This document shows, in pieces, positions 13,001-35,322 of a DNA stretch of 64,000 bases. The translations under genes and the position numbers were made by a program. Numbering within the stretch: the first letter of the stretch is position 1; every line of letters begins with the position of its first letter. Location: NCBI RefSeq assembly GCF_022458985.1, contig NC_061779.1, forward strand, positions 11,110,501 to 11,174,500, written 5' to 3'. The stretch is from Mugil cephalus (taxonomy: Eukaryota > Chordata > Actinopteri > Mugiliformes > Mugilidae). The notes below the pieces were generated by a model, which worked only from the letters and a program-made list of their open reading frames with translations, was not told the origin of the DNA and did not search any database.

Positions 13001-16000
13001 TATTGATTATGATATTTATGTATTGCATTATAAGATTATCCTGCATGGCCCCACCAGAATTTCCAAGCCAAAATCACCACTGGTCAGGACCAAAATGGAC
13101 TCACCACTCTTGCGTATCCTCTCCTCTAAGACTTCAGTGTGTCCGCTGGGCATCTTTTTGCTGAAAACCTGAGCTGAGCGCAGAAACATGGCTTCTACGG
13201 CCGAACTTTTCAGCAGAGCAATCTGATCTTCGTGATCCAGAGCCAGGAACCCTTCCGGAGGAATGACACCAGCACTCATTACAGGCAGGCAAGAAAGAAT
13301 GAGGCCATTTGTATTTTTTTAATGCACTTCAGTGTGTGTTTTTTCTCTCTAAATAGTCTTTAAATAAACTTGTCTAAAGTATAAGGTTTGCATAGTTTGC
13401 AGAAATACCTGGAATATTTTTAGTAAACTCCACCAACACTTGAACTTGACTTGTTGCCATTTCGGTCAATAGGAGAAAGTTTTCCTCTGCGCTGTACTGT
13501 TCTTGTAGCTGAAGGGGAGAGAACACCAGACAACAGATCAGATCTTCTGGGAGAAGGCATGAACAGCTCCATCAACATCAAGGCAAGGCTAAACCAGTCA
13601 GATGCAGACCTCTCTTCAGTCAATAGACAGGCGTCAGCTCAGTCAGTGTGTATACTACTTTGTGTTTGTGAGCTGCACTCAGTGTTCTCTTGCCACATCA
13701 TTCATCGTCAATAATTCATATAGGTGAAAGAAAATATTCCAAAATGGTAAAATACCAGTTTTTTGGCGACATCTTGGGGAATCTGGTGTCTATTGTAAGC
13801 ATCTACAATGAGTTTCATGAGGGCCTGCTGCTCCTTGGTGATTTCAACCTTCTCCTAGTTTCATAAAGACAACAAAGAAAAAAAAATGAAATGATGACAC
13901 AGTTCGTCTGTGTTCACAAGGCAAAACTGGAGAGGTTAGGAGAAATGTATCAGTGATGCTGCAGAGGGGTTGTTCACCTTCGACAACTTGGTGGTTGAGG
14001 TGACCTGTTTGCTGTCTGCGGTGTCTACCCCCTCCGTCTCGTCTCCGGTGGACTGTCCCGGGGAGGCCTTGGTGTTCTTCCGCAGCCTTTTCGATTTACA
14101 CTGGATCTCTGTCAGCAGGCCTGTCAGCATCAACAAAGGCTTTTCGTGTTAAATACCTCAGAGATCCTCCAGCAGCAGTTGTTTCATCTTCACTTAAATA
14201 ATATCTATGTAGGTGTGTAGGTCTTTTAATTGCACTTCTGTAATCCCTCTTGATTTATATTTCGACATCACATCCACTTTAATAGGTGCTTTTTCCAACA
14301 TGTGATTGAATATTTACGCTAACTATTAACTCTTTTTTCTCTTGTTGTATTTTCAGTGACATTTTGCTTTTACAGTTTTACAGTTTCTTGAAATTTAAGA
14401 TAACTGGCAGAGGATTGAAATGATCAGTAACCAAACAGAACTAAAACAACCTGTCAAATCACCATCTGTCTCGTCCACATTATGACCGGAAAAGTCAAAC
14501 CTGTCGAGCTCTCGCTGCCTCCCACCCTGCAATATTCATCACAGCTTCCCTGCACTATTTATGAGCAACAGGAGTCCGGTCTCTCCTTCTCCTGCTCTTA
14601 TCGACTGACGACTTCTTTTATAGAGCCATGACTAATAATCCTCAAAAGACACAACTTCGGACAATGTACATGTTCACATTTAGAAGTCTGTTCAGTGTGT
14701 GAAAAGAGAAATGCTCACAGATTCCGTTGTATGACAGCTGCCACTTGCAGGTTGATCCTTCTGGTTTTCTAAATGGAGCTTAAGGCTTCTGTTAAACCGC
14801 TTCTATTCCTGTACCAGTAACAAAACCTGTGTCTTTTGTATTGTGTATTATGCAGCGACATACAATCCCCCAGTAAAATTCAACGGCGCATGTCAGAATG
14901 GAAAATGAGGGCTTACCTTTGACAGCCTCTCGTGACGCTACTCAACAGAAAGTACAGCATTTGCGCAAATAGGTTTGAAGTTCACCTATAATCTATTTTC
15001 CATTGATTAATGACTATTTTGGCATCCCGTGAGCGGGAGCCATGGGAGGCTCTTGACATGCAGCCATACTCACACTCTGCCAGCATGCCCATCTCCTTGC
15101 ACTTTCTCAGTCGGCACTCCTGGCATTTCCTACGCATGTACATGTCCATCTCGCAGTTTCCACCGCTCTTGCATTTGTACACCGCATTCTTTGTTATGCT
15201 CCGTCTGAAGAAACCTGGGCACGGTAGAAACATGGCATTAGCAGAGAAAACACACATATACAGGCCACAGAGAGGATCTTCCCTTGAGCTCCACCTGTAG
15301 CAGGAAGCACATTAGCTCAACTAACTGTGAAATTGTAATGCATGTGCAAGTAGTTTCATTTGAAACAACAGCACAAATATGGACTGTTAAGGCCCATAAG
15401 GAAATCCACATACATGAGATAAGAGACATATGATATAATATACTGCCTTACAAAAGGGTTTGCATTCTATAGTGAACAATTAGGACGTAAACAACCATTA
15501 AAAATCTACAAAAAGATGATATCAGATTCAGGTAGACTGGATTAAGTAATGCTAGTTAAAGTAGTTTAAAATAAAATTACGCATTAATACAGAAATAGTT
15601 CTAAACATATTGAGTAAATAAGTTCGATATTGTCATGTCAACAATCCTCATTTGAACTTTTGACTATTTCTCATTGATACTGGCACTCTTTAAGTAAATC
15701 GAGGATCTGTATAATTCCTGGAATGAGATCTAAGTAACGACCGCCTTTGCACACTGTTCCGATAACGGTGCAGAGACACCGGTGAACCCAGCTGGCTCCG
15801 GTCCAGACATCAGCAGAGGGAAATGCACACACACACGGACACACATGCACACACACACACAAACACACATGCACACACACACACACACGCACCGAATAAC
15901 TTTGGAACAGTTACTAGACATTCTGACATCATTAAGCACAATGACATGCATTAGCGTAACTCAGCTTGGGTTGCTCGTGCATTGTACAACAGAAAGCTGA

Positions 16001-19000
16001 GAGGGAACCCAATCTGGCATCCGTACCAGGTAGACCTGAGCCTATTCTCAGTCAAATAGCAGGACAGGTCAGCAGCCGCGCTCCTGGCATTGTCCGACTT
16101 CACAGTGTGGAATTACACTCATACCCATTCACCCCGTCGTTTGGCAGGAATCACACCAAATTCATGGCGTCATTAAAAAAAAAAAAAAAAAAAAAAAAAA
16201 CACAGCAGGGCGCGGTTGAAGGCCATGACTTTGCTGTGGCCAGGTTAACAGTTAGTTCAAGGAGAGAGGCTTGTAAAGTGTTTGCTTTTACTGTAATATT
16301 GCAACATTTTATTGTTTTCATTCTCTTAAAATCTGCCTCAATCTTTTCTTCAGACATGATTATATGTTTTATGGCTGTGTGCATTACTGCCTGTCCCTGG
16401 CAGGTTATCAAGCATGTAGTCAATACACAGTGTACAGCCGTAGTAGAAAGTATTTGAGCTGTTACAACATTTGTGGAACGATTCTGCCAGCCGCAGCCAG
16501 ATAAGGGAAGAGTTGCAGCATCAGAGCAAGAAATTCCTCCTCCTTTGGTCGTTGAAGTGTACAGTAGCTTTAAGTTGCCACATCGTCACATATTACTCTT
16601 CACCAGGTGTGTGTGCACTGTCCCCTGAGGTTCAAGAGCTAAAATAAAATAACATAAAGTCTGGTATGTGGGACAAATGTCATTCAGCTGATAAGTATCA
16701 GTTATAGACTATAAACTCCAGGAAATACAGTCTACAATTACTCACGTGGTTTGGCTCTGATAAATACACAGTAGGAGCATCAAAATAACGTAAAAGAAAG
16801 CCAAGCTCAGACTTAATTGATCATTTCATACAGAACAAGGTGAATTTCTTCCTCATTCTTAGAATAAAGTTTTACTGTTTATGCCTTTATTTGATTGTGC
16901 CAGCGAAGAGAGTGAAATTACGGGATGAGAGAAACGTGCAGAACACGTTCCACCATGTGTTCTTTGAATTAAGTCTAGAATTAAGCAAAATGCCAACTGC
17001 GTTCTAGCTGCTCCTTTTTCGCGTTTGTATCTGCACTGATTCTGTTGCATGACGTTAGCCTGGCAACTAGCTTGGCCCACCCCCACAGTGACAGTGACAC
17101 ATGTCGCCCGAGAGGCGTGGAGTTTGTTTACAACGAAAACACGCCCCATAATAAAAGTCCGAATGTAACAGACTTCGATAAGAACAAAGTCTGATTACAT
17201 CAGGCTAGTTCAATGTATGAATATATTTAAACTTAATTAAACTTCACCAGATTCCAGAAGAAAAGGAGTGGATCAAAAGGAGTGTAGCTTAACAAGTCAG
17301 CAAGGTCTGCAGTCATTTGGATGGACAGATCCGTTCCTGAATTGTTCAAATGTGTATTGTTTTGTTAAGAACCCTCCTGCCTGTTTACTCTGTGGTATCC
17401 AGGTCTAAACCCACTTCCAGAAAGAAAGAGGCATGAGCATGTTCTCAGTGATAAAAAAATAAATGAATCATACGTGGGAAAACGTGTAAAAATCAAGTGT
17501 AAAATATGTGTAACACACCATGTGAATAAGCACGTAAAACCTCTGGTAATAGAGGACAGTCTTTAAGATATAACATTTAACACGCATGCTCCCTTATACT
17601 CTCTTCACTGTATTGTATGTTCTAGTCATGCGATGAAAACACAGTGACTGTTTCATGTGTCTTTATTTGATTGTACTTGTGAACACACGTCCATGTGTTT
17701 TACACATGTGACATTTAAGGCAAAATGTGAACTATCTCTAAGACGTGTGAAACTTGTACCTTGTAAGCGCATGGCCCTTGAACATATTTGTGGTGTCAGC
17801 AGCTAATTTGCATTTAAAGCAACAGGCACTGAAACACCTGTTAGGAACGCGATGGTTTATACACGATGACTGAATGATGGGGATGTGCAGTAGTTTGATC
17901 TTAAACTTAAAAGATGCATTCTGAAATCATGTGAGACCCAATTTAACTTGTTTAGAAAGGGTTTACTATGGGACCTTTAATCTACATTCTCATTATAGAC
18001 TGTGGGTTGTATGAATAAAGCGCACTAAATTCCAGCGGAGAGAACAGAAGCTGTTCTCCTGTATCTATATTTTGAAGAATCCCATCTCACCTTTACAGCC
18101 CTCACAGGTGAGAGCGTTATAATGGTATCCAGAGGCCTTGTCTCCACACACAACACACAGTTCCTCCCCTTTGACCCGTCCGGCTTGCGCCATGTGCCGG
18201 GTCCTCTTGCACACAGTTGGCACAACAGGGGACCCCTCGTCCATCTCAGCGTCATAGCTGCCCTCCAGGGGTCCTTTCCTCAGTTCATATATCCCTGTGT
18301 GCGAGTACCATTCGTCCCCATTGTACTGAGGGTAGTAGTTCTGAGTGGAGTAGTATGGAGTGGAAGACATGTTTGGCTCCATGGATGGGTACTGCATGGT
18401 GGGATAGCTGGTGAAAGGTAACATATCTGGGTCGTGGAGGAGAGGACTGCCTTGATCTGCCAGGATATCTGAGAGAAGAAGAGGAGAAAGATTTTTTTTG
18501 AACAATGTGCCCATAAGCTCACATTTGAAGCATCAATTGATTGATTTTTTTTTCTTTTTTTATATGTGATATGACGATATATCACCAAAAACTACAACAG
18601 TGAATTATGTCAGCTAGACGTTGCAGACATGAAGCCACATACCATTCAGTGTACATCTAAAAAAAAAAAAAAGTGAGAGTTGTCTCCAACTCCTGAGAGA
18701 TATATCTGCCCCCTAATCACAGCTAATCGCTAACTATATCTGTCTGGGCACAAAGTGTACAGTGTTTTATCGAGGGTAACCTCTTTCAGCCGAGGACAGC
18801 TGAAAATAAAGACACATGAAACAAAGCATTTAGGCTGGAGATGGAAACTCCAATGGTCTGGAGATAATTATTATCTGTATCTTCAACATCCTCAAATGTC
18901 GTCCGATACAACATGAAACATCACTTTTATCTTTATATAAAAAATTTAAGTCCCATTTTTGCAACACATGACATCATCTTTAATTATACTAAGAAGCTTC

Positions 19001-21835
19001 CTGCAGAAGCTTGTTAGAGTGGGAACCGACTCTGCAGTAGTCATCAGCTCACACAGCATATAATATAAACCCATAAATGATTAACCGTGTGCTTGCACAG
19101 AGCACACCATGTCTTTTAGAGTGACATGTAACACCGCGACAAACAAGCTGACATGAAGCTCAAGATATTAACAGGATCGCTGCGTTGTTTCATCACGATT
19201 TCCAGGGTACGTCGGGCATATTCACGAGCTTTCCTTTAAAAACCACAGAGTCGGGGGTCGACCGCCACTTTAAAGGCAATGTACTCTTTCGACTACAGTC
19301 AACTACAACTACATCAAGCCCGAGGATCCGACCATTCAAGAAAATAATTCTGTTTAATCCTAACATCTGTGAAGTATATTGTAAGACTGACCTCTTGAAG
19401 ACTTGGTCTGGACCATGGCCATGTCCCTGTGACGCAACACACACAGCCTGTTCTGAGCCCTCACACTCCTTTATCGCCCTTTATCGGTTCACCTGTGTTT
19501 TGAAGCTCAGTTCTTCCTCTGCGTCGAACCCAAAAAAATCACCTTCCATTTATTTCTTTTGACTTGGAAGTCGTCTCCTAAAGATGTGAGAACGGCACCG
19601 AGCCACTTGCCGTTTGCTTGAGAAATCCCAAGAGGAGCAAAGGTTGCCACGGCTACTCATTAACCAAAACGGTTACATTTCTTTACATCATTACAAGTAG
19701 CTGGCTAATGTGTTATTTGCAGATTTGGGCACCGGTAGGAGATGAGTGCTACTGTACAGAGATGATGGGAACTCCTTGGATGATGGTTACACACCCCCAA
19801 CCCGCTTGTTGGTTTAACATGTTCCAAGGTGGATTGATTTTAAACTGAGTGTTATGTAACACTTAAATATGAAAAAAAAGGTTGTACATTACTTTACTTT
19901 TCAAATGAATTTCCGTCGTTGCATTGCTAGCTAATTTTTATAATTAAGAGGTTTCTTAAGCCATAAGCTGGTGGTTAAGTTGTTAAATATCTGACGTCAT
20001 ACCCTGAGTATCACACATCGCACAGAGAAACCTGTGAATCTTACACACTTAAGCAAAATTTAGACAGTTTAATGCAAAAGAAATAAATCATCAATAAATC
20101 CCACCCTTATGAAGGTTATATGGTTCTGTTTTTGTTGAAACTGTTTCAAAGCGGCGTTAATTCAGCTATATGTTCACTATTTATTCTGTCCCAACATTAT
20201 CTTGCATAATGTTGTGTGTGATCACTCCTGGAAAAAGACTGCATATTGCTCTTTTGTTTAGGTTATCAGTTATCAACACTTATCAGCTACTGCCTCTTTG
20301 GATGATGTCCAAGTGGAGGTGCACTGGAATTTAATGGAGGCTGGTCTGGTTAACTACCCCACCTCCAAGCCACACATAAATGGTTCAGTGGGGTCCCTGT
20401 TGCCCTCTGTGGTTCTTGAATTTATAGGCATCCCCCTCATGGTTTGGCACACTGTAATGACTTACACATTATGTGAGGTCAAACACAGTAATGTGGTTTT
20501 CCAAATGCTGGTCTGATTAACTACCCCACCTCCAACTAAATGTGTCAGATCAAATTTGGAATTTTTCCAGTACTTCGGACCAAATACAAGCAAACCCACC
20601 TTTCAATTCTAAATTTCAACCCTAAAGTTTTATTACAGGGCACACGAAGACTGTTTTACTGTGAATTTTTTTTAAATTTTCATGAAGAAAATCAAGATTA
20701 GTGAGTTTGACATATGTGGTTCCTTGCTGTTACGTGGTAAATAAATGTAAATGAGCATTTGGACCATTAGAACATAAGTGCTGATCATACACTTGTCAAC
20801 GTACACATTATCATATAAGACAACATTAGGCCACTTCTTCAAGGTCCCTAATAAAGCAGATACTCTGAGCATTCAATGAAAACCACATGCTTCTAAAACT
20901 CACCAAGAGACACAGGGACACAATTTAAAATGTGCGCCTAAGTTACCATATATGGTTCCTTGCCCCATAAAGGTTTAAGATGGATTTATGCTTTCGAGTT
21001 GACTCTGTGCAGCAGGTGTGGGGTAGCATACAGCCTGGCATGGATTTCCCAAGGGATCTAACTACATGTTGCAGCATCGAGGAATGCAACAACTGGCACT
21101 GGTCCAAAAACTAGCTGGAAGAAATTTCACCCTGTCCTCTGTCTGCCACTCAAACCATCTACTCAGGAAACTCATGGAAACGCCTACATTTGGAAAAAAA
21201 ACTCTCAGATATCACAAAACCACGTTTATGGTCTTATGAGGTGGTTTATTCAGACGTATCGATGTAAAAATTTATTGCAAAACTGCAATTGAAACACTTT
21301 TTTTTCGCAATGCCCCATCACTGGCATCATTAGAGATGAGACAGGGGGTAACGTAACCAGTTTGTTTGAAGTACATTTCGTCAAAGTGAAGCCTTGCATT
21401 TCGAAAATTTAAGAGAATTATGGGATATTGCAAGACGAGACCTCATGAGAGTTGTACTTTATCGAAATTTCTGAAATATCACTTTTATTTAGGGAAAAAA
21501 AATGTAATGAAAAACGCAGCTATTGTTTGAAATGCACAGAGAAATTCATCACAGCTGATTAATGATGCAAAGACGAGGGAAATGTTTACAACGATGGACT
21601 TTGGTATGTAGGCTACAACATAGGTTCTTTAGGGGGAGTATAACCCAAGCTCCAGATGTGCTCCACACTAGTTAGCTAACATTACACTTCCTAAACATCA
21701 CCATGTTCATGTTGTCACTCAAACTTGAGCAGACTTACCAAACAACTGAGTGCTCTCTGAGATGGAGAATTCATCGCTGGGTGGGATTTGCAGTGGTCCC
21801 ACCACATTGATGTCGGGGCCCACCCACTCATTCAT
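10015..21835 (-). CDS. nr1h4: Farnesoid X receptor (bile-acid nuclear receptor)
   Basis: Ligand-activated transcription factor that binds DNA with RXR and controls bile-acid synthesis and transport genes. Coding exons, minus strand: 21739-21835, 18091-18468, 15074-15214, 13978-14120, 13756-13854, 13409-13508, 13105-13251, 10372-10485, 10015-10253. They sum to 1458 nt (485 aa) in one frame. The two-zinc-finger DNA-binding domain covers about residues 137-202, with P-box CEGCKGFFRRS. The hinge contains [10 protein letters not shown] and QVTSTTK. The ligand-binding domain (about 262-485) ends in the AF-2 helix [10 protein letters not shown]. Residues that line the bile-acid pocket in human FXR appear kept: Arg-Ser in MFLRSA, Tyr in FYKSIGEL, His in NHYHSEML and the AF-2 Trp. 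The start at 21835 gives [11 protein letters not shown]...SDEFSISES, which parallels the short N-terminal form of mammalian FXR. It lies in tandem with slc17a8, as in human 12q23. Confidence 0.95.
15825..15891. repeat. (CA)n microsatellite, imperfect
   Basis: Interrupted CA run in the nr1h4 intron between coding exons 2 and 3 (18091-18468 and 15074-15214). Confidence 0.95.
16175..16200. repeat. Poly-A tract (26 A)
   Basis: Uninterrupted A run within an nr1h4 intron; it could be a retroposon tail, but no body is recognisable to its left. Confidence 0.9.
18469..21738 (-). other. nr1h4 intron 1 (between coding exons 1 and 2)
   Basis: 3.3-kb intron. It carries a 28-bp near-identical direct repeat (20341-20368 and 20508-20535) and otherwise unclassified, partly AT-rich sequence. 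I looked for an alternative first coding exon and found none that I could support. Confidence 0.6.
20341..20535. repeat. Pair of short direct repeats
   Basis: A 28-bp sequence beginning ctggtctg and ending cccacctccaa occurs at 20341-20368 and 20508-20535 with one mismatch. They are 167 bp apart inside nr1h4 intron 1. Class unknown. Confidence 0.75.
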
Positions 21836-23887
21836 TCAGGACGGTTGTCTGTCGTAGTGGTAGTCGTAGTGAGCCTTTGTTGACCTCTGTAACAAGCACA
21901 CAAACGTGATTTGTGAACCATGCACCACAGTGCAATTAAGCATCATCCTGGGAGTCTCCACGTCAACACACCTGACAGGTCTCTTCTCCCACGCAGGGAT
22001 GAGATGCTCAGTAGATGCCTGGAAGGAGGAGGTGATGAATACCAAGGAGAAGGAGTCTTAGAAAGAAGTCTGTTCTTTTTGCGCTATGAGGATATGTTGT
22101 GTCCTGTTGTGTTATGTGTGATTGAGGCTCATCAAACCTGACATAACCCGACATATGCAAGCATTCAGTGTTCGTTAGCATTAATAGCTAATTGGGCAAA
22201 CCTGAACTCTAGATGGGATCGAAGGCATCACCAGACAAGTTACCGTGTTACTTTATGCCACACAGCACGGTCACATGTGAGGCGTTACTTCTACAGACCT
22301 CACCAGACACGCTTTTTAATTAACTCTGTGTAATTTCCCTTGAGATAAAAAAAAAGGCAACCCACCAGGATTCAGAAACCTCCAGCCCACACAACATCCA
22401 GCCATAGCTCTAGACTCGTATAAAACAGCAACACACCACGGACTCATAAGAAGTCATCTGTGAATTATGTCCCTACTCCATCTCACAGTGCTTACCTTTT
22501 TTTCTCCCCGGGCTGTTGACGGTAAATTCCTGGCTTGTGCCTTTTTGGTCAGATATCCACGCTGTGAGCTACAGCTCCATCAATATTTGCTAACGAACAT
22601 CAAGCTGCCTGTGCCTGTGGACCCCAGTGAGAGCATGTGCAACTAGTGGAGGTCAGGGAGAAATGGATAGTGGTTATTAATTAAACTGTCCATTCCTGTC
22701 CATGTCAGCCCCTCCAAACACACTCAACCCCCACCACCCAAAAAAACTCTCTCTTTATCTCAACAAGACAACAGGCTGCCTCATGAATTCCCTCCCACGT
22801 ACACAAACATCACAGGCACATGAATGTAACACACATGCAGTCATCATTAGCGTCTCACGCACACAGACACAAAAGGTATGCACTGCCGCATGTACTAACT
22901 TGAATGAAACCAAACCATGCTTGTATTTGGTTAATTTCTTCATGTGAAATTCAGGCTATTATAGAAAACCTATGACAGCAGACTGTGTGGCAATCAAATG
23001 TCCTTGAACTAATCGAAGTCTTTTCACTGAGTCACTGTGGTGTCCAGTACCAGTTGACACAGATTGTTTGTATATGGACTTTTCAGACCACAGCGTCCCT
23101 GCCTTATTGTTTGTGTGTCCTCTAAGATGAACATGCACACAGAAACTCATATTCTTTTTCTTCTTTATACTCCTTAATTTGCCCAAAAGAGAAGTTTAAT
23201 CATTGACGGGTTGTTGCTCCATCCAAAGAGGCCCTTATGAGTCAACAGACAGTCTCTCTGAAATAAACAGAACCTTTGCCATTGGCTGTTGTCTGTTTGT
23301 GGACTATCTGGTCTGCATCTGAAAGCATGTGAGGAATGAGCCGGCAGCCTCTCATGAGGACTAGGACTTGTGTGTTGGTTCGGGATTCTGTCTTCTCTGC
23401 AACCTTGACGTTTTGCGTTGTCATGTATTAAATAGGTGAAACACACTGTGGAAAGTTACCGATCACATGTTCACCAGCACTTGTGAGCTCTACGATGGTG
23501 ACCAGCCACAAAGTCCATAGCCTTGAAACGTCTTATCACCACATGGGAGGGAAAAATCATTGGACTTTTTGTAGCCAAATGCACAAATGCGTTATTTCTG
23601 TGTTTTTTTTTAGGCAAAATTGAGCCAACACTGGTGAGGATATCGTGTCCAATAATTATCTTCAGTGGTGAAAATGAAACAGGCGGACGAAGAAAGATAA
23701 GACAAAGGATGTTTACAGTGTGAAAGGAAACAGGCCTGTCACTACTAACATAAACACACTAACATAAAGAGAGCTCCCCAGTAATGTGCCTAACAACAAG
23801 CCTTATGATACTAATTAGCAAAATTAGCCGAGGCAGCAGAAACCAATCTGACTAAACTACCTCTGTATGTAGTGGCAGTACACTAAG

Positions 23888-24135
23888 TAAATTTTGGTTA
23901 AGACACTCCTGTTCCCATCAGGACGAATCATAATAAGTTTGGTGGTTCCAAGAGTTTTAATTGAGCAATATCATCGGGTAAAAAGTTCAGTTACGATGAA
24001 ATAGCTCCATAAGAAACAGCATTCTGTGCTAATCAGCAAATGGTAGCATGCTAACAGGCTAACTTACTATCATGATTAACATATTACATGTTTATCATCA
24101 GCGTGTTAGCGATGTTACCATGAAGATGACACGGA
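23888..24135. repeat. Dispersed teleost repeat, copy 1
   Basis: Aligns by eye with 24425-24610: 'cctgttccc' followed by a 'caggacga'-like segment, then 'aaatagct' and a 'gctaat/gcaaat..tagca..gctagtatgctaa' segment. Fish genomes contain a common repeat rich in 'gctaacatgctaac' of this type. Class not determined; no coding capacity. Confidence 0.55.
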
Positions 24136-24424
24136 AATGTCTTATGTTGAAGGGAACCCCTAACTACTATATGTGTTCTATATTAAGCTCGGCCTAGTGC
24201 TATTTATGAATTTACATTATTATTATCATTTTGCATTCAATATTAAGCTATTCAAATAATACAGGTTTCTAAATTTTAAACGTGTGCAACAGTACAGTGG
24301 CCTGAATAAACATACACACCTTTACCTTTAGACACAGCTAAATGTAGTAGTAACACAGTGAGGTGGACATCAAGGTTTTGAGTAGATTTTTTTGACCATT
24401 ACTGGGTGTATTGCCATTAAATTA

Positions 24425-24610
24425 GATTTAGACATTCATGTTCCCTTCAGGTGATTTTAATTTAAGCCAGCATCAAGTCAAAAAGTAACTTTTCCAGATC
24501 TTTAATTAATGACCAAATAGCTGCAAAAGTGGTGACATTTATGTGCAAATTAGCAAAACGCTAGTATGCTAAAAGGCATGTTAGCAATGCTGCTGTAACC
24601 ATTTGGCGAA
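24425..24610. repeat. Dispersed teleost repeat, copy 2
   Basis: Second, more diverged copy of the element at 23888-24135, same orientation, about 0.5 kb away. Either a local duplication or two independent insertions. Confidence 0.5.
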
Positions 24611-25577
24611 CTTTACATTAGCTCAGAGACAATTGAGCCTTAATTGTTTTCTATTACACCAAATGAGCATTCAGTCTGATGGTGAATGACAATTATAATT
24701 TGTTTGGGAATATAAAGCATCATGAAAAGCTGACTACCATCATGCACATAGCCAATATCCTGAACAGAAATGTCGTTTGTGTCGTGCGTTCTTTTGAAAA
24801 TCAAACCTCTCTCAAACAACTGTACAAAATTTCTCTCTTTTTTTGCAGAAACGATAAACAGTAAAAGCAATATATTTTTTATGATTAAAGTGAAACAAAC
24901 TGTGTCTCCATGTATTAAACTGAGATACTGCAAAAAAAAAAGAAAAAGAAAAAAGCCAAACACCAGAAGAATAAATAGTTAAACAAAAAGCCTCAACAAT
25001 GAGCTCTCCATCTATTTTGTTCTATTGTGAGCTCAGAGCTGTATAAATAATGAAGCTGGTGAACTAAGACCTGGTCAGACAAGGGAAGCGAGCTAAGCAG
25101 TGCAATCGTTCAGCAACAGCAAATACTGCACATACAGGCAACAAAAACAACCGTTACATTAACACTGTGGTCTGCTGTCGAACCCCTCATGACATTCCAG
25201 TGGTACGCCTCTTTTCATGTTGCATAGCTGACACAAAACATTTCAAAAACTGTTCACATGGTAAAAGTAAAGTAAGCTAATGTTCAGTAATCGTTTGCTC
25301 GCACAGACTAATAGAAGAACACGATCAGCACAGGTTGTTTGAAAGTTGATATGTGTTTCTTTAACACAGCACTATTTAGTCCATGAATATCGATCCATTA
25401 AATCTACAGTACATGTCAGCATAGATTAGATTCACTATTCAGTCTCTGATACAATGATTTACTCTCCCTTATTTAGCTGCAAACGTTTGATTTTATTAAT
25501 TACATTTTCATGAGGATGTGTTTTTTTTTTGTTGTTTTTTTTTCTGCTGACAATATCGTACTTCACAGTTAAACGGG

Positions 25578-25583
25578 TTTATT
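25578..25583 (-). terminator. Likely slc17a8 polyadenylation signal
   Basis: AATAAA on the minus strand 141 nt after the slc17a8 stop codon. It is the first canonical signal downstream. Real use cannot be confirmed without transcript ends. Confidence 0.5.
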
Positions 25584-25723
25584 GTCCAGAAATTAAAAAG
25601 GGCAGTTTTGAGGTACATGTGATGCTTCTGCTCCTGTCACTTCCCCACTTCATCATTTCCACAGGAGCAAAATCAGACCTTCTGCTTGTTTTGGATGTCC
25701 TTTTTACCCTCCGGGGCATCTCT

Positions 25724-35322
<9,599 letters not shown>

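Larger units (their letters stand above)
21836..25723. other. Intergenic region between nr1h4 start and slc17a8 stop
   Basis: The nr1h4 promoter and 5'UTR are expected in the left part; no TATA box or untranslated exon can be fixed by eye. The right part holds two related dispersed repeats (23888-24135 and 24425-24610) and, near 25578, the slc17a8 poly-A signal. Open frames here are short and match nothing I know. Confidence 0.55.

Noticed and set aside
15671-15951. Cys/Val-rich frames ([10 protein letters not shown]...)
   Set aside because: Translations of the CA/GT microsatellite.
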